Shown here in pieces: positions 1 to 6,614 of a DNA stretch of 9,051 bases. The DNA lies in the NCBI GenBank assembly GCA_028875955.1, contig JAGWTX010000062.1, positions 1 through 9,051 of the forward strand, in the 5' to 3' direction. The stretch is from Bacteroidota bacterium. Its GTDB lineage: Bacteria; Bacteroidota; Bacteroidia; Chitinophagales; Chitinophagaceae. Made by a program: the position numbers and the translations under genes. Each line of letters starts with the position of its first letter. The stretch's first letter is position 1. The notes under the pieces were generated by a model. That model saw only the letters and a program-made list of their open reading frames with translations. It made no database searches and was not told the origin of the DNA.

Positions 1-133
1 CTTTTTCTGCAAGGGCTGGATCGATCTCATTCAGGATAACCATCGCTCCGCTCGCCACCAGTTTCCGGACTATTTCATAACCGATTCCCTGACCGGCTCC
101 AGTTACGATAGCTGTTTTATGGGTAAAAGACAT
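1..133 (-). CDS. Short-chain dehydrogenase/reductase (SDR), N-terminal part only
   Basis: This is the first 44 codons of a minus-strand gene that leaves the window at its left edge. The fragment begins MSFTHKTAIVTG and carries the nucleotide-binding signature TGAGQGIG (residues 11-18, TGxxxGxG), which in classical SDR enzymes is the glycine-rich turn of the Rossmann fold that binds NAD(H) or NADP(H). A second strand, VILNEID, follows; an acidic residue near its end is often linked to NAD preference, but this is only suggestive. The catalytic Ser-Tyr-Lys residues lie outside the window, so the substrate cannot be named. The ATG at 133 is the natural start because the Rossmann motif begins about ten residues later, as usual in the family. 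It is transcribed divergently from the beta-galactosidase gene. Confidence 0.88.
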   Translation of the reverse strand, partial: MSFTHKTAIVTGAGQGIGYEIVRKLVASGAMVILNEIDPALAEK

Positions 134-182
134 AATCACTTGTTTTGGGATCGCCATACCGAATATAATACAATCTGATGGG

Positions 183-190
183 CAAACATA
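183..190 (-). promoter_or_regulatory. Bacteroidota-type -7 promoter element for the SDR gene
   Basis: Read on the minus strand these bases are TATGTTTG, a perfect match to the Bacteroidota -7 consensus TAnnTTTG. It lies about 50 bases upstream of the SDR start at 133, which predicts a 5' leader of roughly 40 bases. A TTG that could serve as the -33 element is present on the same strand (plus-strand CAA at 215-217), but the 24-base spacer is longer than the usual about 19-21. The -7 match is seen directly; promoter function is inferred. Confidence 0.45.
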
Positions 191-232
191 GGTTGACCGG
201 TTCGGGGAATGATACAATTTAATCCGTTCTTT

Positions 233-244
233 ATTCCCGGGAAT
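233..244. promoter_or_regulatory. Perfect 12-bp palindrome, candidate operator
   Basis: The sequence ATTCCCGGGAAT is its own reverse complement. It sits in the 179-bp region between the divergent SDR and beta-galactosidase genes, about 70 bases before the galactosidase start. A further copy of the half site GGGAAT occurs at 205-210. Such a position fits a binding site for a regulator of one or both genes. No regulator gene is in the window, and a 12-bp palindrome could arise by chance, so the role is tentative. Confidence 0.3.
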
Positions 245-312
245 CAGATGCAATTGGTAATTAACAACTAAATTAGACCCTGCAATTTCTCTCTTACCAA
301 TACCTGTTTACA

Positions 313-3300
313 TTGAAAAAGATATTCGTTCTTGCCCTCTGTGCAGCAGCATTTCCTGCCTTGGCACAAAAATTCACCTATACGGAATGGGAAAATGAAA
401 AAGTGGTTGATATCAACAAATTGGCCTCCCATGCCAGTTTCCTGCATTACCCATCGGTTGCCCTGGCTGAAAAAAACCAGGCGGCCGCTTCACCCTGGTA
501 TCTCTCCTTAAACGGAACATGGAAATTCAGCTATGTGGATGTACCGGAAAAACGGCCCATGGATTTTTACCGAACCGATTTCTCAGACAAAGAGTGGAAA
601 ACGATTCCGGTTCCGGGTAACTGGGAATTGAATGGATTCGGAATCCCCATTTACACCAATATTGTTTATCCCTTCCCCAAAAATCCGCCCTTCATCGACC
701 ATCACTTCGCGCCGGTAGGTACATACCGGAAAAAAATAACGGTACCTGAAAACTGGACAGGTAAACAAATCCTCCTGCATTTCGGATCCGTTACCGGTGC
801 AATGTATGTATACCTGAATGGCAAGGAGGTTGGATTTTCAAAAGCCAGTAAAACACCGGCAGAATTTGATATCACCCCATGGGTGCATAGTGGAGACAAT
901 ACACTGGCTTTACAGGTGTTTCGCTGGCACGACGGTAGTTACCTGGAAGACCAGGACTTCTGGCGTTTAACAGGTATTGAAAGGGATGTCTATCTCGAAG
1001 CCACCAACCGCGAATCCATTATCGATATGGACCTCAGGGCGGGTCTGGACAAAACTTATGTAAATGGTGACTTTTCCGCAAAAATCGCCATCAGAAATCC
1101 CGGCAGGCAAAAACTGTCGGTATCGGTTGCCTTGTTTGATGAGCAGCAGCAAAAAGTGTACTCAACCATCGTGTCAGCTCCGAATCAGAACGGTGTGGTA
1201 AACATCCATGCGGTTTTGCCAGACATCAAAACCTGGAGTGCAGAAACTCCCAGGCTTTACCAGTGTGTAGTGAGCCTGCTGGATGTCAACCGTCAGGTCA
1301 AAGAAGCTACATCGCAAAAAATCGGATTCCGGACGGTGGAGATCAAAGATGCCCAGTTGCTAGTGAATGGGAAGCGGATCATGGTTCACGGCGTAAACCG
1401 GCATGAGCATGATGAAAAGCTTGGTCATGTACCTACCCGCGAACTGATGCTGAAAGATATCCGGTTGATGAAACAAAACAATATCAATGCGGTCCGTTCC
1501 TCACATTATCCGAATGATCCCTTGTGGTTATCGCTTTGTGATGAATATGGTTTGTATATCGTGGATGAAGCCAATATCGAAGTGCATGGAATGGGTGCAT
1601 CCAACCAGGGCTATTTTGACAGCACCCAACATCCGGCCTATCTGGCTTCCTGGGCTCCGGCTTTTATGGACAGGATCCGTCGGATGCAGGGCAGGGACAA
1701 GAATCACCCTTCCGTTATTATCTGGAGTATGGGGAATGAATGTGGCAATGGCAAAGTGTTTCACGATGCCTATCGCTGGTTGAAGGAAACAGATCCGGAT
1801 CGTCCGGTTCAGTTCGAGCAGGCCGGGGAAGACTGGAATACGGATATTGTATGTCCCATGTACCCTGGCATCAATTATATGAAACGGTATGCCGTGGATG
1901 CCAGCAAAACAAGGCCCTTTATCATGTGCGAATATTCGCATGCCATGGGAAACAGCAATGGTAATTTTCAGGAATATTTTGATGTGATCAATACCAACCC
2001 CAAAATGCAGGGTGGATTTATCTGGGATTGGGTTGACCAGGGAATTCTTTCCACCAATGCCAATGGAAGACCCTTCTGGGCCTATGGAGGTGATCTGGGT
2101 GCAGGACAATTGCACAACGATGAAAACTTCTGTGCCAATGGACTGGTTGCTGCAGACAGAACCCTGCATCCCGGAATTTACGAAGTAAAGAAAGGATACC
2201 AGGATATACAATTCAGGGCAGACAACTGGAAAAACGGAAAGATCCGTATCGAAAACCATTTTTGTTTCACCAGTCTGGCGGGATTTGATTTCACCTGGGT
2301 ATTGCAAAAAGAGGGGAAGGAGATAAAAAGCGGTCATTTTCAATTAAACACGAAGCCCGGAGAAAATCAGGAAGTGCAAATTCCTCTTCCGGAAATAGGC
2401 ACTGATGCGGAATATATGTTGAATCTCTATGCCTATTCAAAAAAAGCAACGTACCTGGTTCCTGCTGGTCATGAAGTGGCAAGGGAACAGTTTGGATCTG
2501 AAACCCTGCATTATTTCCAGACAAAAAAACAACCGGATGGGAAGCTGACCATCACGCAAAATAACAATGGATTGCATTTTGCAGCGAATGGCGTGGAAGG
2601 CAGTTTTAATACACGCAATGGAAGGTGGACGGCATATTCGGTGAAATCTGTGTCCATGCTGAATGCCTTTCCTGAACCCTATTTCTGGCGGGCACCAACA
2701 GACAACGATTTCGGAAATCAGATGCCGACAAGATTGGGCGTTTGGAAAACGGCAGGGAATAACCAGAAATTGATAGCCGTGAAAATCGGCCAGCAAACGG
2801 AAACAGGATTGGGTATTGAAGTGGACCTCCTGCTTACGGATATCAATACACCGTTTACGATCCATTATTTTATACAGAACGATGGCGCCGTGCAGGTAAC
2901 TGCATCCATGGATATGACGGGATTGAATCTGCCGGAATTGCCCCGGTTTGGTATGCGGATGGAATTACCCAAATCACTGCAGCAGATAAGTTATTATGGA
3001 AGAGGACCCTGGGAAAACTATTCAGACAGAAAGCTGTCTTCCTTTATCGGGATCTATGATCAGACATTGGCCGAACAGTTTGTCAGTAATTATATCCGGC
3101 CCCAGGAAAATGGGAATCATACGGATATACGCTGGGTGAAATTTATCAATGCCCAACATACCGGCATACAGATCGAAGGGGAACAGCCCATCTGTTTTAG
3201 CGCCCTGCCATATCTGGATGAGGATCTTGATCCCGGATTGACCAAAAAGAACCAGCATCCGGCAGACCTGAATGAAAGGAATTTTATCAATCTGCATATC

Positions 3301-3426
3301 GACCTGGCCCAGCGGGGATTGGGGGGAGACAATAGCTGGGGAGCTTATCCGCACGAAGCGTATCTGTTAAAAGATAAAAAATACAGTTACGGGTTTTTGG
3401 TAAAACCAGTATTGGGAGAAAACTAA
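313..3426 (+). CDS. Secreted LacZ-type beta-galactosidase, glycoside hydrolase family 2
   Basis: This 1037-residue enzyme has the length and domain order of long LacZ-type GH2 beta-galactosidases, which hydrolyse terminal non-reducing beta-D-galactose with retention. After the signal peptide come a jelly-roll sugar-binding domain (about 60-230), an immunoglobulin-like domain (about 235-340), the TIM-barrel catalytic domain (about 342-640), a linker domain and the C-terminal small-chain beta-sandwich (about 755-1030, with FWRAPTDND and YYGRGPWENY). Active-site signatures are GVNRHEHD (360-367), the acid/base glutamate E476 in WSMGNECGNG, and the nucleophile E540 in MCEYSHAMGNS. The signal peptide MKKIFVLALCAAAFPALA, before Gln19, has a basic start, a hydrophobic core and an ALA cleavage site; its Cys10 does not form a lipobox, so a soluble periplasmic or exported enzyme is expected. 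The start is TTG at 313: a stop lies in frame at 274-276, and no later ATG would keep the signal peptide. Activity on other beta-linked sugars cannot be excluded. The sialidase follows after 9 bp. Confidence 0.95.
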   Translation: MKKIFVLALCAAAFPALAQKFTYTEWENEKVVDINKLASHASFLHYPSVALAEKNQAAASPWYLSLNGTWKFSYVDVPEKRPMDFYRTDFSDKEWKTIPVPGNWELNGFGIPIYTNIVYPFPKNPPFIDHHFAPVGTYRKKITVPENWTGKQILLHFGSVTGAMYVYLNGKEVGFSKASKTPAEFDITPWVHSGDNTLALQVFRWHDGSYLEDQDFWRLTGIERDVYLEATNRESIIDMDLRAGLDKTYVNGDFSAKIAIRNPGRQKLSVSVALFDEQQQKVYSTIVSAPNQNGVVNIHAVLPDIKTWSAETPRLYQCVVSLLDVNRQVKEATSQKIGFRTVEIKDAQLLVNGKRIMVHGVNRHEHDEKLGHVPTRELMLKDIRLMKQNNINAVRSSHYPNDPLWLSLCDEYGLYIVDEANIEVHGMGASNQGYFDSTQHPAYLASWAPAFMDRIRRMQGRDKNHPSVIIWSMGNECGNGKVFHDAYRWLKETDPDRPVQFEQAGEDWNTDIVCPMYPGINYMKRYAVDASKTRPFIMCEYSHAMGNSNGNFQEYFDVINTNPKMQGGFIWDWVDQGILSTNANGRPFWAYGGDLGAGQLHNDENFCANGLVAADRTLHPGIYEVKKGYQDIQFRADNWKNGKIRIENHFCFTSLAGFDFTWVLQKEGKEIKSGHFQLNTKPGENQEVQIPLPEIGTDAEYMLNLYAYSKKATYLVPAGHEVAREQFGSETLHYFQTKKQPDGKLTITQNNNGLHFAANGVEGSFNTRNGRWTAYSVKSVSMLNAFPEPYFWRAPTDNDFGNQMPTRLGVWKTAGNNQKLIAVKIGQQTETGLGIEVDLLLTDINTPFTIHYFIQNDGAVQVTASMDMTGLNLPELPRFGMRMELPKSLQQISYYGRGPWENYSDRKLSSFIGIYDQTLAEQFVSNYIRPQENGNHTDIRWVKFINAQHTGIQIEGEQPICFSALPYLDEDLDPGLTKKNQHPADLNERNFINLHIDLAQRGLGGDNSWGAYPHEAYLLKDKKYSYGFLVKPVLGEN

Positions 3427-3435
3427 AGGATTCCC

Positions 3436-4596
3436 ATGCGAAATCTTCTCTGTTGTTTATATATGCTGATCGGGACAAATCCTTTGTCTGCACAGAAAAT
3501 CATACCAGTTTTTAAATCGGGCACGGAAGGCTATCATACCTTCCGGATCCCCGCAATAGTTAAATGGAATCATACGATATTGGCTTTTGCTGAGGGCCGT
3601 GTATCAGGTTCGGGTGATTTTGGGGATGTGGATATTGTGATGAAGACAAGCATGGATATGGGTAAATCCTGGTCAGCTTTACAGGTGGTGGCTTCCAATG
3701 GCCGGCTGCAGGCGGGCAATCCTGCGCCCGTGCTGGATCAGTCAGATCCGGCTTTTCCCGGGGGAAGACTGTTTCTTTTTTACAATACCGGAAATGCATC
3801 GGAATCCGCTAATCGGAATGGAAAGGGGATACGGGAAGTCTGGTATACCTGTTCTACGGATGGGGGAGTCAGTTGGGATAAGCCCGTAAACATCACAACC
3901 GAAGTGCACAGACCGAATCAGTCAGGGTATAATGCGGCATATCATTTTCCCGAAGACTGGCGCAGTTATGCCAATACACCGGGTCATGCCATACAGATCC
4001 GGAACGGGAAATATGCAGGCAGGATTTTCGTAGCTGCGAATCATTCTGCGGGGAACCCCCAATCGCATTTTACCGATTACCGGGCACATGCATTTTATTC
4101 TGATGATCATGGAAAAACTTTTCAGCTCAGTAAAAATATTCCGATACCCGGCAGTAACGAATCCATGGCAGCTGAGCTTTCCCATAACCGGTTACTCATG
4201 AACAGCCGTAATCAGCGGGGAGATATCAGGCAAAGGATCGTTTCGTATAGCAGTAATGGTGGGGAAACCTGGGATACCACTTATTTCGATCCTCAACTGA
4301 TTGACCCGGTTTGTCAGGGTAGTCTGCTGGCCCTGGGTACCCGTAAGGGAAAAAGAATTCTGGCCTTCTGTAATCCGGCAGATAGTTTACGCAGGAACCG
4401 CCTGACACTGCGTATCAGTTATGATGAAGGCCTCAGCTGGCCGGTTGCGGAACAAATAGAAACAGACCCTTCGCCAATGGCAAAAGATGCCACAGCCTAT
4501 TCCGATATCGTTTCACTAAACCGCCATACCATTGGCATTCTTTACGAAAGAAACCAGTACCAGGAAATCGTATTCACGTTTCGGAAATGGAAATAG
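3436..4596 (+). CDS. Secreted exo-alpha-sialidase, glycoside hydrolase family 33
   Basis: This 386-residue protein releases terminal sialic acids from glycoconjugates, judged by a full set of sialidase signatures. The FRIP motif is at 36-39, with R37 as first member of the arginine triad. Five Asp boxes (SxDxGxxW/F type) start at 72, 140, 222, 272 and 328, marking the blades of the six-bladed propeller. The segment GSGDFGDVDIV (58-68) holds the expected catalytic aspartate (D61 or D64). NESMAAELS (241-249) supplies the glutamate E247, and AYSDIV (354-359) the nucleophilic tyrosine Y355. Further arginines at 258 and 319-326 fit the remaining triad members. The N-terminus (about 20 residues ending LSA before Gln20) looks like a Sec signal peptide; its Cys6-Cys7 lack a small residue ahead of them, so it is not a lipoprotein. 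There is no carbohydrate-binding or lectin domain. AAAGGA, overlapping the upstream stop, is a fair ribosome binding site five bases before the ATG. The 9-bp gap to the galactosidase implies one operon. Confidence 0.92.
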   Translation: MRNLLCCLYMLIGTNPLSAQKIIPVFKSGTEGYHTFRIPAIVKWNHTILAFAEGRVSGSGDFGDVDIVMKTSMDMGKSWSALQVVASNGRLQAGNPAPVLDQSDPAFPGGRLFLFYNTGNASESANRNGKGIREVWYTCSTDGGVSWDKPVNITTEVHRPNQSGYNAAYHFPEDWRSYANTPGHAIQIRNGKYAGRIFVAANHSAGNPQSHFTDYRAHAFYSDDHGKTFQLSKNIPIPGSNESMAAELSHNRLLMNSRNQRGDIRQRIVSYSSNGGETWDTTYFDPQLIDPVCQGSLLALGTRKGKRILAFCNPADSLRRNRLTLRISYDEGLSWPVAEQIETDPSPMAKDATAYSDIVSLNRHTIGILYERNQYQEIVFTFRKWK

Positions 4597-4635
4597 CCAT
4601 AAATGGGTAGCGATCCTTTGTCCCTGAATTTTTCG

Positions 4636-4643
4636 TACCTTTC
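4636..4643 (+). promoter_or_regulatory. Possible Bacteroidota -7 element for the DUF302 gene
   Basis: TACCTTTC differs from the consensus TAnnTTTG only in its last base and lies 37 bases before the ATG at 4681, leaving a short leader. A TTTG at 4617-4620 could be the -33 element, but the spacer of 15 bases is shorter than the usual about 19. The site would let the DUF302 gene be transcribed separately from the galactosidase-sialidase pair. Confidence 0.35.
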
Positions 4644-4680
4644 TGTAAATACGTTTCCGTATTTTATAAATGCAAATACC

Positions 4681-5067
4681 ATGGACTATTATTTCAATAA
4701 AACAATCGAAGATAATTTCGATCATGCCAAAGAAAGGGTTATTGAATCCCTGAAAACAGAAGGCTTTGGGGTGTTAACCGAAATCGATGTAAAAGCCACC
4801 ATGAAAAAAAAGCTGGATGCAGACCTCTATAATTATTACATACTGGGAGCCTGTAATCCACCTGCCGCCTACCAGGCAATTCAGGCGGAAGATAAAATCG
4901 GCACCATGCTTCCCTGTAATGTGATTCTCCAGGAAAAAGTACCCGGCAAAGTGGAAGTTTCAGCAGTAGATCCGGCTGCCTCCATGCAGGCGATTGATAA
5001 CCCAAAGTTGTCAGCAATCGCTATCGAGATCCGGGCAAAATTGCAAAGGGTAATAGAAAAAATATAA
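4681..5067 (+). CDS. DUF302 domain protein
   Basis: This small soluble protein of 128 residues consists of a single DUF302 domain; the family is widespread and has no settled function. The hallmarks are a charged helix in the first third (DNFDHAKERVIESLKTEGFG), the block YILGACNPPAAYQAI (53-67), and LPCNVILQE (77-85). Each of the last two holds a family-typical cysteine (C58, C79), and these could form a metal or redox site; that is inference. There is no signal peptide or membrane segment, so it should be cytoplasmic. The reading frame is open back to an ATG at 4603, but the family alignment begins at MDYYFNKTI, and a promoter-like box lies between the two, so the ATG at 4681 is preferred. 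It follows the sialidase gene by 84 bp and converges with the GlcG-like gene. Confidence 0.85.
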   Translation: MDYYFNKTIEDNFDHAKERVIESLKTEGFGVLTEIDVKATMKKKLDADLYNYYILGACNPPAAYQAIQAEDKIGTMLPCNVILQEKVPGKVEVSAVDPAASMQAIDNPKLSAIAIEIRAKLQRVIEKI

Positions 5068-5073
5068 GGCAAA

Positions 5074-5088
5074 TGGCCCAATGGGTCA
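5074..5088. terminator. Weak hairpin between convergent genes, possible shared terminator
   Basis: TGGCCC and GGGTCA can pair around a three-base AAT loop, giving a six-pair stem with one G-T pair. The stem lies between the convergent DUF302 and GlcG-like genes and includes the stop codon of the latter. On the plus strand a T-rich stretch (TTATTTTT) follows after a few bases; on the minus strand a T-run follows further away. The stem is short, so function as a terminator is only possible. Confidence 0.25.
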
Positions 5089-5544
5089 GGCGCTTATTTT
5101 TGGTTGCGCGATCTCCAATGCCCTGCAAACGATCTCAAGATCCATTTCTCCCCTGAATCCGCTAAACCCCACCGATAATACGGAACCATCAGAAAGCGTC
5201 AGGGGTTGTCCGCCAACCCATCCGATATAATCCGGACGTTCAATCCCGAATTTTCTTTCGTCTATCTGATGCGTAAATGCCAGCTTCTCATACTCACTTG
5301 TCTTCATACCGGTAATATGCACCTGGCTGGCTTTTGTCCAGGCTACCCGGAAAGATTCCCGGGCACGGATCAGATTTGTACCATACATTTTTCCATAAAC
5401 CTTTCCCTCCTCATCAATCAGACAGATCGCACAATTCCCATGTGCAATGAGCCTGTCTTCCTCCTGTAACATATATTCCGGTATTAAATTTTCCGATTCG
5501 CTGATAATCAGGTCAATCAGTTGTGTCCGTTTCTCGGTTTGCAT
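5086..5544 (-). CDS. GlcG/HbpS-family (heme-degrading domain-like) protein
   Basis: This 152-residue protein resembles the GlcG/HbpS family, small profilin-like domains found with glycolate oxidase genes and in heme-binding HbpS; most members have no known function. Visible family features are the strand-turn CAICLIDEEGKVYG, the helix with ARESFRVAWTKASQVHITG (A..KA pattern), the GGQPLTLSDGSVLSVGFSG loop-strand unit, and the closing helix EMDLEIVCRALEIA. There is no signal peptide or membrane segment, so it should be cytoplasmic. The frame is open upstream to an ATG at 5652, but those 36 residues look neither like a signal peptide nor like the family, so the ATG at 5544 (MQTEKRTQLIDL) is preferred. 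No glycolate oxidase or heme gene is nearby, so the context does not help with its role. It is divergent from the ThuA-domain gene. Confidence 0.7.
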   Translation of the reverse strand: MQTEKRTQLIDLIISESENLIPEYMLQEEDRLIAHGNCAICLIDEEGKVYGKMYGTNLIRARESFRVAWTKASQVHITGMKTSEYEKLAFTHQIDERKFGIERPDYIGWVGGQPLTLSDGSVLSVGFSGFRGEMDLEIVCRALEIAQPKISA

Positions 5545-5565
5545 CGAAGCAGGTTTTGGTAACGA

Positions 5566-5573
5566 TAAAGATA
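5566..5573 (-). promoter_or_regulatory. Possible -7 element for the GlcG-like gene
   Basis: On the minus strand these bases read TATCTTTA, one mismatch from TAnnTTTG, ending 21 bases before the ATG at 5544. It would give a very short leader. No TTG at a suitable distance for the -33 element was found, so confidence is low. If real, the transcript would begin downstream of the alternative ATG at 5652, supporting the shorter protein. Confidence 0.28.
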
Positions 5574-5716
5574 GTTTTTGTGGATCGATTGAGATGGTAA
5601 AAAAACAAAAACTCCCGCCAACACTCGTCAATAATGGTTTTGAACAAGCCATACTGCTGATACAGGTCAGTCCCGATAGAGGCTAACAATTCCCCCGGAT
5701 GAAAAAGTCATGGAAA

Positions 5717-5745
5717 TTCTGATTATCTTGTTAGCCCAATCAGAA
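5717..5745. promoter_or_regulatory. Perfect 8+8 bp dyad upstream of the ThuA-domain gene, candidate operator
   Basis: TTCTGATT (5717-5724) and AATCAGAA (5738-5745) are exact reverse complements separated by 13 bases. The dyad lies in the 257-bp divergent region between the GlcG-like and ThuA-domain genes (5545-5801), 56 bases before the ThuA ATG. This position suits a dimeric regulator; a hairpin in the ThuA leader is the alternative. The rest of this intergenic stretch shows no gene and no perfect TAnnTTTG box on the plus strand. Confidence 0.35.
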
Positions 5746-5801
5746 ACTGTTGCCTGGTTGCGTCCCGGTAAGTGAAATCATGCTATAATAAAGCCATCAA
5801 T

Positions 5802-6569
5802 ATGAAAAAAGCCCAACGCTTTCTTTGGATCCTCCTAATGGTTGCAGGTATCGGATCAACCCTTTCTGCACAGGAAAACAAACAATTCAATGCCTTGCTC
5901 GTCAGTAAAACCGCCGGGTGGCATCATGAATCCATCAACGAAGGGGTTGCCGCCATCAAAGCCCTGGCCAACAAACATTTTTTTGAGGTGCAGTGGCACC
6001 AGGAAGCCACCCCTATCACTGACGAATACCTGAAAAAATTTCAGGTGATCATATTTCTGAATACAACCGGGGATATCCTGAAAGACAACGAACAAAAAGC
6101 GGTGGAAAGATTTATTGAATCAGGTAAAGGCTTTGTAGGCATCCATAGCGCTTCGGATACGGAATATGGCTGGGACTGGTATACCAAAATGGTGGGAAGG
6201 ATGTTTCATATCCATCCCGTGATCCAGACAGCCCGGCTAAAGCTTACCGACAAAACCTTTCCGGGTCTGCAGGGATTTGCCAACGATCCCTGGTGGACAG
6301 ATGAGTGGTACGAATTCCAGCCTGAAACCATACATGACCTGAATTATATCCTGGCAGTTGATGAAACCAGTTATAACCCCAAGGTTCAATGGGGTCCCAA
6401 AATAGGAAAGGGGATGGGTGCGTTTCATCCGATTGCCTGGTACCATAACTATGACGGGGGGCGCGCCTTTTATACGGCTCTTGGGCATCAGCCGACAGAC
6501 TATAGTGATCCGGCTTTCCTGAACCATATCTATGCCGGTATTTTCTGGGCGGCTACGGGAAGGAAATAA
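5802..6569 (+). CDS. Secreted ThuA-domain protein (trehalose-utilisation-like, glutamine amidotransferase fold)
   Basis: The 255-residue product is a ThuA-domain protein. This family shares the class I glutamine amidotransferase-like fold; ThuA itself was described in rhizobial trehalose use, and Bacteroidota have many secreted paralogues tied to carbohydrate metabolism with unproven reactions. The first 23 residues (MKKAQRFLWILLMVAGIGSTLSA, then Gln24) form a Sec signal peptide, so it acts outside the cytoplasm. Family motifs follow: LLVSKTAGWHHESINEG (32-48), VIIFLNTTGD (82-91), GKGFVGIHSASDTEYGW (108-124) with the conserved GIHS, PWWTDEWYEF (163-172), FHPIAWYH (208-215) and GGRAFYTALGH (219-229). 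The domain is complete and fills the mature protein, with no fused cytochrome or DUF1080 domain. GTG at 5772 is in frame, but the ATG at 5802 puts the positive residues directly at the start of the signal peptide. The gene is apparently single, converging with the SRAP gene 45 bp downstream. Confidence 0.87.
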   Translation: MKKAQRFLWILLMVAGIGSTLSAQENKQFNALLVSKTAGWHHESINEGVAAIKALANKHFFEVQWHQEATPITDEYLKKFQVIIFLNTTGDILKDNEQKAVERFIESGKGFVGIHSASDTEYGWDWYTKMVGRMFHIHPVIQTARLKLTDKTFPGLQGFANDPWWTDEWYEFQPETIHDLNYILAVDETSYNPKVQWGPKIGKGMGAFHPIAWYHNYDGGRAFYTALGHQPTDYSDPAFLNHIYAGIFWAATGRK

Positions 6570-6614
6570 AAAATAGGCATCGCAATAAGATCCTCCTGTT
6601 TATATACGGAAAAA

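Noticed and set aside
337..345. Cysteine in the beta-galactosidase signal peptide as a lipoprotein site
   Set aside because: The residue before Cys10 is leucine, not Gly, Ala or Ser, and a good signal peptidase I site (ALA before Gln) follows.
1528..2343. Long open frame of 271 codons on the minus strand inside the beta-galactosidase gene
   Set aside because: It lies wholly antisense to the GH2 catalytic domain, whose motifs are intact, and its translation shows no recognisable domain; it is a coding shadow.
2437..2865. Open frame of 142 codons on the minus strand
   Set aside because: Antisense to the conserved small-chain domain of the beta-galactosidase, with no domain or start signal of its own.
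4603..4680. Upstream in-frame extension of the DUF302 protein from an ATG at 4603
   Set aside because: The extra 26 residues do not fit the family or a signal peptide, and a promoter-like element lies within this stretch.
5545..5652. N-terminal extension of the GlcG-like protein from the ATG at 5652
   Set aside because: The 36 extra residues do not resemble the family or a clean signal peptide, and a -7-like element lies inside.
5758..5789. E. coli-like promoter TTGCGT and TATAAT before the ThuA-domain gene
   Set aside because: Bacteroidota primary sigma factors use a different consensus, and the 20-base spacer is too long even for the E. coli model.
6570..6614. Terminator between the convergent ThuA-domain and SRAP genes
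   Set aside because: No GC-rich inverted repeat could be found in the 45 bases, only A/T-rich stretches.
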